Origin: Forficula auricularia
Lineage: Eukaryota; Arthropoda; Insecta; Dermaptera; Forficulidae
Assembly: GCA_024734495.1 (NCBI GenBank)
Contig: JALMQS010000073.1
Location: forward strand, 2,792,740-2,856,739
Length of the DNA: 64,000 nt
Direction of reading: 5' to 3'
Shown here: positions 55,840 to 64,000 of the stretch, piece after piece
How the letters are laid out: each line of letters starts with the position of its first letter
Position numbering within the stretch: the stretch's first letter is position 1
The notes under the pieces: model-generated
Databases searched by the model: none
Told to the model about the DNA's origin: nothing
Seen by the model: the letters and a program-made list of their open reading frames with translations, nothing else
Translations under genes and position numbers: made by a program

Positions 55840-56290
55840 GGGGTGAACGCGATCTAACCTCGTGTACACCTACTCCTCTTCCACTTTAATTTCCAAGTAG
55901 AAGACAATAGATTATCTAATGAATTCCAAAATAATTCCACATAATTCCAAAGACGTGTAAACCTCATTCTAATCGCGGTATGCACCCTTCCGCGTGTATT
56001 CAAATAATGACTAAAAATGCGGTGTTTGACAACTCGAATTGCCATCTTGCAACTTTCACTATACACTAATTAAATAAAAGTAAAGAAAATTTTTTAAAAA
56101 TTTTCTTTACTTTATTTAAAACATGTTTCACCAAGAACCCACACCATTCTCCTTAATAAAATACACTAATTACATTAGTTAGTAGTAGAGCGTGTGAACC
56201 ACTACTAACCAGTTAGTCTGCTAAGTGCTTACTAAGCTGAATAGTACTAATGCTAAGTACTAAGTCCGTGTAAACTAGGCTTAATGGAGA
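55840..56290. repeat. Unclassified repeat region
   Basis: GCGATCTAACCTCGTGTACA at 55850 and CCGTGTAAACTAGGC at 56265-56279 look like terminal-type sequences of a DNA transposon, and a 70-codon minus-strand frame (55854-56066) is rich in Arg, but no inverted match of useful length joins them. The stretch is split by the insertion at 56073-56160. Confidence 0.3.
56061..56172. mobile_element. Fold-back retroposon, type C, minimal
   Basis: Perfect 12-bp direct repeats ATACACTAATTA at 56061-56072 and 56161-56172. The 88-bp insert is a hairpin (AATAAAGTAAAGAAAATTTTT-like arm and complement) followed by the family terminus CATGTTTCACCAAGAACCC, ACACCATTCTCCTTAA. No apex motif left. Confidence 0.9.
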
Positions 56291-57785
56291 ATTTTTGTGA
56301 TAAAGATATTCAGTTCTTGAATAAAATTTAATATATCAGGAGATATTTCGCTCAGGGAATTACAACAATGGACCGGATATCATTTTTTGCACTAGGGTTC
56401 GAATTCCTGAGAAGACTATAACCAATTCTTTAGACAGCTAAGAAAAATTAACTATAACATCTCAGATTAAATAGAGGACATTACCTTTGACTTTATCTTA
56501 GTATAGGATAGATATAATTTTATTGTACCTACTGGCGAAAATTACGATAAATAGGATATCTCTTCGAAATATATAATATAATTAATAACTACATGTAAAA
56601 TCTCCATCTCATATCTTTGGGCAACCACTTAAGGCATTAGTTGACGCGAATAAAAAAGTAAACAAATATATTTTTATGGGTAAAAATGTTATTGTTTCCA
56701 GTTAATTAGCATCTCAAGGAGATGATTTTCACAACATGAAAAGTTTAAAATATTCTCACAAATACATATTATTTATATTTTTTAATTATTAAAATATTTT
56801 CATTTATACAATAAAATACGTCCACACCTATCTAATATCATATAATGACACAGATATAAACTTATTGTAAAAACAAGCTTGGATCGCGGTTCTAATGTTT
56901 CGTTATGCGTAGAAAATAATCAAAATTAAATATATTTTGTTTTGCCTTATATTACGATGTGTAGGTATTGTATATTATATGATTTATTTTATTCTAAGTT
57001 TTACTCAAATTTGTCAGGGTTATATTTTAAGATGTACTCTAAATATATCTTAATAAGTAAACTTTTGGTATCTGCTCTATGAGGCGAATCGCCTCAGAGC
57101 ATCATATATATTAAAATAAATAAAAGTGGACACTTCGAGACTATTTCGTTGATGTATACCGCGTGACTGACGAGACAGAATAAAATTACACATAGTCCTT
57201 AATCCCTATATAAAACAACTAAATATAAAATTTATTTCTGATATTCTTATTTATATTTCTAAAGGCGTGGAAAGCATATATTCCAATAAGGTTAAAAATC
57301 TTTTTTAAAAAAGTAAAAGTGGAATTGAAAGTTCCACTAAAAATAATAAAATATTTGTTGGCCCCAAAATTTATCTATACTTAACTTTATTGAATGGATT
57401 TCACTATATATCTACTAGTAGTTTGATGCCGACTTGGAAAAAAAATTATTTCATCTTTTTTTAGCGTACCCATGAAATAAATCGTTTATTTTAGTTTTTA
57501 TATAAGTTTATTTTCTAGTTTGGACTATCTTCAAATGTTCAAATTCTTACTGTGAAATATTAAATTTCAAGTTTAGTCTTAATACATTATATTCTTCTGT
57601 GATAAAGGAGTAGATGGATAGAGAGGAAAAAAATGTGAAAATTTTTGACTAAATGCAACACGTAAGGCTGCCTAAATAAAATTAAAATTAAATGTACAAT
57701 TATATTAAGTAGCTATAATAAAACAGCATATAGTGTTTGCTATATTAAAATGATGGTGGATAAATTACTTTTCTACTAGATAGTG
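56291..57785. other. AT-rich spacer with a short palindrome
   Basis: 57075-57100 is a palindrome, GCTCTATGAGGCGAATCG then CCTCAGAGC. No gene. Confidence 0.45.
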
Positions 57786-57900
57786 ATTTGTCCGCCTCCC
57801 TCGTGTAGTGGTCAGCATGTCTGGCGTCCGCAGGTCTCGGGTTCGATTCTCGGCTATACCCAGACATTTTTTCTGTAAGTATAGGGTCTGAAAAAAAATT
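57786..57900 (+). mobile_element. tRNA-derived SINE, short
   Basis: TCCCTCGTGTAGTGGTCAGC holds an A-box-like TAGTGGTCAGC (57806-57816) and GGTTCGATTCT at 57840-57850 is a B box at near-tRNA spacing. Ends do not pair as an acceptor stem. The element seems to end in GAAAAAAAATTAAG at about 57900. Flanks give no clear duplication. Confidence 0.55.
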
Positions 57901-57989
57901 AAGTGTGAAATAAATTTAACCTAATTTATCGCCCGGAGAATTTACCACTGCTCGAAGCCCTTAAAAAACTTAGTAAATTGGATTGTATC

Positions 57990-58140
57990 TAACTTTCTGA
58001 GATTTGGCTCGTGATTCCGGCTTCTTTCCTTCTACTCTGCTCTTTTCACGATGGAGGGGCCATCCCTTACAGGCCTTTAAGGGATGCACCTTCTGGTGTA
58101 TCTCCTTCTCACATCTATATCATTAAGCAAAACTTAGAGG
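57990..58140 (+). pseudogene. LINE (Jockey/CR1-type) 3' untranslated end
   Basis: CTTTTCACGATGGAGGGGCC, TTCTGGTGTATCTCCTTCTC, ACATCTATATCATTAAG parallels the 3' untranslated region of the copy at 59160-59850. No coding part. Confidence 0.6.
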
Positions 58141-58862
58141 TTACTAAATTACTTAAGCAGTTTAATAGGTCTAGAAAATACACAATCGTGCAAAAATTAA
58201 ACTACTTACCTACATACATGTTATTTTACTACCAGTATATAATTATTTGAATAAAATGGAAAACACAAACATTTAGTTTGTTCTCAGAGTCAAATGAAAC
58301 TGAATCATCTTTCTAATCTAGTCTGTGAAATGTCACCCTTAGGAGATAAAAGAATATTGTGAAAGCTCAATATCAAACTTTAATTGGACATACAAGAAAC
58401 GAAAATAAAAATGAAAATAACGTTCTTGAAATACGAGAAAATATAGAAATCAAGATGATGACTTTTGTCGTTATAATAGTAAGACTACCCAGAGTGGAAA
58501 AATTAATTAAAAAGTTTGTATTAAACTTTCAATGTTGTGGTCACTAGAGCCATTCTCAAGTAGGACAGATGTAACAAGATTCATTCAAATAAATTTTTCT
58601 TTATCAGAATACAATAAATAAAGGTTTCCTCAATACTGCACTTTATGAAATAAATACAATTCTTTATAAAAACAATCGAAAAACGTTTAATAAAAATTCA
58701 AAACGTTTCAGGAGAAATTATTCAATTATCAATTGAAAATTATGAAACTAATTGCTCTATGTAAGAATAATAAAGCAACTATAAACATGTAATTATTTTG
58801 AAAATAGACAACACTACAGATTGTCTGAGACAAGAGATTTCCAAAAATAAAAAAAAAAATAA
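58141..58862. other. AT-rich spacer
   Basis: No gene recognised. Confidence 0.45.
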
Positions 58863-59105
58863 AAATATTTACATATAATAATAAAACTTGAGCAGATGCG
58901 AGGTAGGTTTCACAAAAAAAGAAATAAAACAAAATTGAGTTTTGAATTCGATATATTTCGGGGGTGAGTATCAAATTCAAAACTCAATTTTGTTTTATTT
59001 CTTTTTTTTTGAGACCTACCTCACATCTTGGTCAAAAAAAAATTATATTCAAATATTTCACCTAGAACCAACACCTATCTCCTTAAAATGTTATAAATAT
59101 TTACA
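58863..59105. mobile_element. Fold-back retroposon, type C
   Basis: 11-bp direct repeats AAATATTTACA at 58863-58873 and 59095-59105. Arms AAAACTTGAGCAGATGCGAG, AAAGAAATAAAACAAAATTG and complements. Ends TTTCACCTAGAACCAACACC, TATCTCCTTAAA, the family terminus. The apex keeps CGATATATTTCGGGGGTG, half of the hairpin. Sister of 6487-6742. Confidence 0.87.
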
Positions 59106-59159
59106 AAAAATAATTTTTGTCTAAAATGTCTTGATAAATATTATAGACCGAGAGAGGTA

Positions 59160-59850
59160 GTGAACATTTTGGAAGATTATTTCCGAATGCAAAGTATCCG
59201 ATACTATAGAGCGTCCAGCGCGCAAGCTTGGTCTCCTATATAGGTCTAGACGCTATTATACTCCCAGTCAACTTCTTATACTGTATAAGGCTCAAATTCG
59301 TCCTTGTCTCGAATATGGCTCTCATCTGTGGAGGGGACCTCCAAGCATTCTCTTGCCACATTGGATGTAATTCAGAAGCAAGCAATTAAACTAATAGGAG
59401 ACGCGGCCTTAACTAACCCACTCGACTCCCTGGCTCACCGAAGAACCGTTTCTGCCCTCTACCTGTACTACAGATACTATTATGGTGTCTGTTCAGTCGA
59501 GCTGAAATCAATTATCCCCCTAAAGCTCTCTTTTACGAGAAACAAGCGGTTTTCGAACGCTCAGCACCTCTTCGCTGTCAAATTGGATAAAAATCGAACA
59601 AGCGCTTTCGCCAACTCTTTTATTCCTATGACCTCCAGAGACTGGAACTCGCTCCCTGCCACCGTCTACCCCGCGACTTATAACCTTCAGCTGTTTAAGA
59701 CCCGTATCCACAGATACCTTTGACCCCTGCCTAGCCCATAAAATCCCCTCTTCTTCTTCTTTTCACGATGGAGTGGCCAACCCAGGCTTTTATGGATCCA
59801 CCTTTTTGGTGTAACTTCTTCTCTCATCCTTTTCATTAAAAAAAATTTCA
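59160..59850 (+). pseudogene. LINE (Jockey/CR1-type) ORF2 C-terminus
   Basis: The first frame gives KLGLLYRSRRYYTPSQLL, YKAQIRPCLEYGSHLWRG; after a one-base loss near 59340 it continues SKHSLATLDVIQKQAIKLIG, SLAHRRTVSALYLYYR, TSAFANSFIPMTSRDWNSLP, TYNLQLFKTRIHRYL and stops at 59721. This is the region after the reverse transcriptase catalytic domain in Jockey/CR1-type elements. 3' untranslated part to about 59850 with an A8 tail. One frameshift and few other lesions, so the copy is fairly young but 5'-truncated. Confidence 0.8.
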
Positions 59851-61080
59851 GCACACACCCTGAAAGTGAAATGGTAGCCTCATTTTAAATTTCAAGCATT
59901 ATTAGGTCCGGTAATTGCGGGGAAATTGTGGTATCTTGAAATAAAACCAGATTTGTGTGATCTTTTAATTTTTACGTAGTTTATTTTTTCTATACTACAG
60001 GAACATATTACTAAATTTCATAGAGATTTTAATTCTAGACATATTTTGTATTTAAATGTTATTTTAAAATTAATAAGGAAAACTCTATTGACAAATGATT
60101 TTTTTTCATTGAATTTCCTTATAATAAATAAATAAATACTAATAATAATGAATTTAATACTTTGACATTCCGACAGGCAGGCGTGTTTTGGTGACTTTTA
60201 TCGATGATCTCTAACTCAAGTACTTTACAATAGAGCCTAAATTTTACGCAGCCTTGAAGAATAACTGATGAATGGATTGCCTATATACAGGCGTATACGG
60301 CGTACGAGGGTAGAATTTCTCTTTAGGGAATAATCTAAATGTTTTCAAATATTGCTTAGGAATAACATATACAAATTTAAGTATAGGTATAATATATCTA
60401 TACCTCTATGTATGAGCCGTTCAGAGGCCAAACCAATTAAGTCTATGAACCTAAAAATGAATGTTTTTTAAATCCCAAATTCATTAGAAAACAATTTCAG
60501 AAGAAATAAAAAGAAGGCTCTATTGATGAAAACTATCAGAGCCAGCAGTTTTGTAGAAAAATAATAAAATTAATTTGTTGGTCAAAAATTTACGAAAATG
60601 TATAAATTTTCCAAAAGTGGGCTTGGAATCGGATGAACTACTCATACCATATACTTATATACAAATATAAAGTTTTTGTCTGTGGTTTCAAAATATACAA
60701 ATAGTAATAATTTTATAAGTGATATTGATGAATTTTTAATTTTAATTTAAAAAACTATTTAAGAGTGAGATAAAAAAATATCTATCTACTCAAAAATTCA
60801 GCAACAACTAGAGATGCAAATATACAAATAAATGAATGTATGGCTATTAATCTTTAAATGTACCCTTAACAATTATTTCGATAAATAGATAACAGAAAAT
60901 ATTTTCCTAAAATGAAATATGTAAATACCATATCTATACATGATATATGTATTTTTATTTTTCCTATTGAAGTATCGACTTTATAAAAATAAATAATTCA
61001 GGTAAAAAAAATAATTAGACTGATTTTCAGTCATTATTTCACGTGACTGTTTTATATTCGATTTTCTAACTTTGATCACG
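59851..61080. other. AT-rich spacer
   Basis: No gene or named repeat recognised. Confidence 0.45.
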
Positions 61081-62128
61081 CGTGTGCTCTTTTAAATAAT
61101 GAATGAATTTATTCTCCGCCCGCTTGTATATAAACAATATGGAATAGTATTTTACATTAGTACTGTGAAACGAGTAGCTGGCTCTTTTTATTTCATAGTA
61201 AACTATAAGCATTCATAAGATTGCATTTAGATTTGTTGAGAGTAAGCTTATATTTTTTTAGTGAATGGTGTCCAGAAGTATCTTTCAGTGAACTTTTGAG
61301 CTTGCAGAAACAGCTCATTTACACACACAGAATAGTACTAAAATAAAAATTCTATAATAGTTTTTGAAAAGTCAATTTTTAGTTCATTTTTAATAAAATT
61401 TACTGATTCTAATGGTTTTCAAAAACGGATTAATCAAAAATTGCAAGGAATATTATTGCTACTATGTTTTAACTATGGTGGGTAAGGTTGGCCGAGTGGG
61501 TAAGGGGCTCAAGCCCGGATCACTGAAAATTCCACTGGCTAGATATCTAAACAAATTTCTACACAGACGTTTACACCCACCAGTCTATGGAAAAGTCATT
61601 GGGATGACCAGATCACTAATTTTTTTAATTTTACACACTTTTTAAATATTTTTCAAATAAAAAATATTCTCTATTTATATTTTTAACAATAAAAATACCT
61701 ACTTCGGGTGACTATTTTCTATTTTAACTCTTAATGATTTTCAAACCGCAGAAGATTCTGACATGTTAAGCGAATAAATTCAATAAAAAATTATTTGATA
61801 CCAATATAGGAACTCACTCAGAGCCAGACACCATTAGTCATAGAATAGCCATACCTGTTACAGGAACTAGGCGAATGTTTTATTTATCTCTATATATATA
61901 AAAAGAATATATCACTGTTATAAAGGGACATATATTCTATTCATCTTTCAGGTGAATATCTTTGTACATACTGTATATACCAATTTTATCTTATATTAAT
62001 AAATATCATCTTTCAGATATTGAAATTTGAATCGTTTTGTGTCTTACCGTCGAATCCACTAATCCCGAAGTTACAAATAGAATATATCTCAAAACAGAAG
62101 GAGGAACGAAATTTTTCTACCTTTCAAG
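61081..62128 (+). other. Leader of the LTR element, boundaries unresolved
   Basis: Expected to hold the 5' LTR and primer-binding site of the element that follows. GTATATAAACAATATGG at 61125-61141 is a plausible TATA box. At 61480-61535 TGGCCGAGTGGGTAAGG and CTCAAGCCC look like the A-box half of a Leu/Ser-type tRNA, without a B box. I could not find a pair of LTR edges or a convincing tRNA-complementary site; the 3' LTR lies outside the window. Confidence 0.35.
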
Positions 62129-63196
62129 ATGACGGAATACCTTTACTTACATTTTACGAAGCAAGAGGAGGGCGAGATCCATCTAACCAGGATCTCAACT
62201 GATAATCTAACTTGGTACCGGATTCCAACGGAGCTACGCAGTTTGCCTTTGCACAAAGAATTAGCCTGCCTTAAAGTCGTCAACAACTGCACAGTATCAA
62301 TTACTCAGGTTAGAGGATTCCGAAACATAAAAGTGGTCTTCACCGAAAACTTGAAATCTTTTTATCAAGATGAATTGGGAAATTTCGCTATCAATGACTT
62401 TTATTTGCAAGAATATTTACAGGTAAATACACCTACTAATATACCATTAAATGAATCAAATAATGAATTATTGAAAAAAATTAGTCAACTGGAAGAGAAA
62501 ATCCAAAATATGAATAAGTTTAATTCAGAGAACATAGAAAAAAAATTTTCATTGAATAAATTCGACGGCAGCCAAGAAGCTACCGCTTGGATTACAAGTT
62601 TTGAAACTGAATGTAAGAGATTGAACATAGAGGAACAATCAAAAATGATAGAAATATTAAAGTTATTCTTGTCAGAAAAAACATCTACTTGGTATAACCT
62701 AAATTTTTACAAATTGCCATTAAATAATTGGGAAACATGGAAAGACTCGTTTATTGTAACATATAAAATAGAAAATTGGTCTACAATTAGAAAAGCTTTT
62801 AATTATAAATATATTTCGGGCTCTTTCATTGATTATGTAGTAGAGAAAGAAAACCTATTACTAATAGCAGACAAAAATATTCCAGAATTATTTCGAATAT
62901 ACCAAATTATTTACAATTTACCTATAAGAATACAAGATGTTTTAAATAGAGGTGAAATCACTTCAATTAACAGTTTGCTCAATGAATTAAAAAAGATTGA
63001 TAATTCTCAATTCAAAAACAGGGTTAAAACTCATGATGATGTTAATGATTCAAATAAATCAAACTATAAAAATTTTAATGATTCAAATAAATCAATTTAT
63101 AATGATTATAATGGTCCAAATAGATCAAATTATAAAAAAAATTACCATGTAAAATATGTATGGAAAAGGGATACAATTTTCGTTTTCACCCTATAG
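62129..63196 (+). CDS. Gag of a Ty3/Gypsy-type LTR retrotransposon
   Basis: A 355-codon frame from ATG at 62129. The N-terminus (EGEIHLTRISTDNLTWYRIP) is followed by a coiled-coil-like stretch (about 113-130, LLKKISQLEEKIQ) and a capsid-like domain at about 145-295 with KFDGSQEATAWITSFETEC, WYNLNFYKLPLNNWETW and INSLLNELKKID, the pattern of arthropod Gypsy-type Gag. A low-complexity NDSNKS tract precedes the end. The expected zinc knuckle is not in this frame: the frame drifts off it in the A8 run at 63134-63141 and stops at 63194. Gag would assemble the particle that packages element RNA. Confidence 0.8.
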   Translation: MTEYLYLHFTKQEEGEIHLTRISTDNLTWYRIPTELRSLPLHKELACLKVVNNCTVSITQVRGFRNIKVVFTENLKSFYQDELGNFAINDFYLQEYLQVNTPTNIPLNESNNELLKKISQLEEKIQNMNKFNSENIEKKFSLNKFDGSQEATAWITSFETECKRLNIEEQSKMIEILKLFLSEKTSTWYNLNFYKLPLNNWETWKDSFIVTYKIENWSTIRKAFNYKYISGSFIDYVVEKENLLLIADKNIPELFRIYQIIYNLPIRIQDVLNRGEITSINSLLNELKKIDNSQFKNRVKTHDDVNDSNKSNYKNFNDSNKSIYNDYNGPNRSNYKKNYHVKYVWKRDTIFVFTL

Positions 63197-63276
63197 AATT
63201 ATGCAGGAATAAAATTAAAACAAATATAACTAATCTTAATGAAATAGATGAAAATACAGATACACAAAGGGATTGA
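63142..63276 (+). pseudogene. Gag zinc knuckle in the -1 frame
   Basis: Read in the frame one base back from gag, 63145 onward gives PCKICMEKGYNFRFHPIELC, a CX2CX9HX4C nucleic-acid-binding knuckle, then a stop TGA at 63274-63276. The sequence A AAA AAT at 63136-63142 is a valid -1 slippery heptamer in gag phase, but a knuckle placed after a frameshift is unusual, so a one-base indel in the A run is the simpler reading. Confidence 0.7.
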
Positions 63277-64000
63277 CAAATACACCGGGAAAATTTGACA
63301 CCCCAACGATTAATACAAATTAATGTAATATTAAATAAGAAAGAAAAGATTAAAGCTATTTATGATAGTGGCTCCAATTGCTCGCTAATTAATGAAGATA
63401 TTATAAAACTATTGAAAATAAAATTAAGAAAAAACAAAAATTTTTTAAGATCGATTGGAGGTGTCAGATTTTCTGGAAACCGGGCTAATGTAAGCTTAAA
63501 GATAGGTGAAATCGAAGACGAAATCGATGTAATCGTAATTAAAAATAATAATTTTAATTATAAACTTTTACTTGGAATTGATGCGATAAAGAAATTTAAG
63601 TTAATACAGGATGAAAATTTAAAAATAAAACAAAAAGCTGGTGATAAAATCATTAGTATAGATTATAAAAATAATGATATTAAAATAGAAGAAAATGTTA
63701 ATTTTTCATTAGAAAATAATAAAGACAAAAATATAAATATAGAAAATTTTGAATATAATTTAAAACATTTAGATGAGATAAAAAAATCAAGTATTTATGA
63801 TTTAATAAGAGAATACGAATCATGCTTTGCAAAAGATAAATTTGATGTAGGATCGATTAAAAATGCAGAAGCACAAATAAAATTAAAAGGAGATAGTTAC
63901 GTATCAAAAAGACCTTATAGATGCTCATATGCAGATCAAGAAGAAATCGACTCGCAAATTACAAAATTATTATCGAATGAATTAATTGAAGAATCGAATT
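63277..64000 (+). CDS. Pol: protease and start of reverse transcriptase (partial)
   Basis: Open in the knuckle frame from 63277 to the window edge with no stop. AIYDSGSNCSLI at about 63355 carries the DSG active site of a retropepsin-like protease and LLLGIDAIKKF at about 63568 the conserved LLG.D motif. After a Lys/Asn-rich linker, SYVSKRPYRCSYADQEEI and KLLSNELIEESN are the entry to the reverse transcriptase of Ty3/Gypsy elements. It is separated from the knuckle only by the TGA at 63274. The catalytic YXDD, RNase H and integrase lie outside the window. Confidence 0.85.

Noticed and set aside
57786..57860. Possible tRNA gene (Asp/Glu-like)
   Set aside because: The 5' and 3' ends do not form an acceptor stem; better explained as a SINE.
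3078..59105. CRISPR-like or bacterial system
   Set aside because: No array of regular direct repeats with spacers; the repeats are inverted, dispersed and flanked by target duplications.
61412..61645. 77-codon frame upstream of gag
   Set aside because: Overlaps a tRNA-like half-sequence and has no Gag-like motif; probably leader sequence.
62020..62202. 60-codon frame overlapping the gag start
   Set aside because: Different phase from gag and ends inside it; the gag frame has the recognisable domain.

Overview
The window looks like non-coding, transposon-dense DNA from an arthropod, most likely an insect. The evidence is very low GC, long stretches with no open frame, and repeat families familiar from insect genomes: the ACCGACTTCAAAAA repeat, Tc1/mariner, pogo, hAT and TTAA-flanked non-autonomous elements, tRNA-derived SINEs and LINE 3' ends. 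I recognise no host protein gene, no genuine tRNA or rRNA gene and nothing bacterial. Species cannot be named from this DNA. Many short open frames begin with non-ATG codons and match nothing I know.

The most striking content is a set of short fold-back elements spread over the whole window (3078-3373, 4999-5319, 6487-6742, 10731-11299, 15170-15362, 16889-18182, 20141-20290, 32852-33003, 33043-33162, 35229-35523, 40427-40689, 41046-41342, 48115-48600, 50986-51631, 56061-56172, 58863-59105). Ten have convincing direct target-site repeats of 9-15 bp, so they behave like retroposons and not like cut-and-paste palindromes. At or near the apex many carry the same small motif: CTGANGA, one base, a 3-6 bp stem-loop, then GAAAY. 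That is nearly the core of a hammerhead ribozyme. Small hammerheads are known in the terminal repeats of Penelope-like elements, so I read the set as Penelope-derived or retrozyme-like non-autonomous elements. This is inference: no Penelope coding region is present, and the one-base spacer departs from the textbook core.

Other layers, left to right. A hAT-like non-autonomous element occurs three times (1114-1931, 17248-18083, 48929-50074); the second sits inside a fold-back element and the third holds a TA-flanked MITE at 49276-49619. Other hAT-type ends occur at 9716, 12190, 13435-14322 and 29500. LINE relics lie at 5330-5465, 9661-10215, 19462-19790, 20573-21330 (R2-like, zinc knuckle plus endonuclease), 29195-29405, 36940-37380, 57990-58140 and 59160-59850. 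tRNA-derived SINEs lie at 8490-8675, 23280-23564, 31389-31526 and 57786-57900, and a second tRNA-like repeat, flanked by inverted arms in at least two cases, is at 303-402, 23630-23710, 25988-26097, 36610-36680 and 41545-41640. A TTAA-flanked MITE occurs twice (30882-31712, 52412-53012). Tc1/mariner and pogo relics with transposase N-termini are at 26496-26977 and 41767-42199.

The right end (62129-64000) is the only substantial coding region: gag, protease and the start of reverse transcriptase of a Ty3/Gypsy-type LTR retrotransposon, running off the window. It has a frame break in an A8 run just before the gag zinc knuckle and one in-frame TGA before the protease, so this copy is probably recently dead unless one of these is recoding.

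Nothing here works together as a pathway. The history is nested insertion, and several intact target duplications and filled/empty site pairs inside the window allow relative dating.
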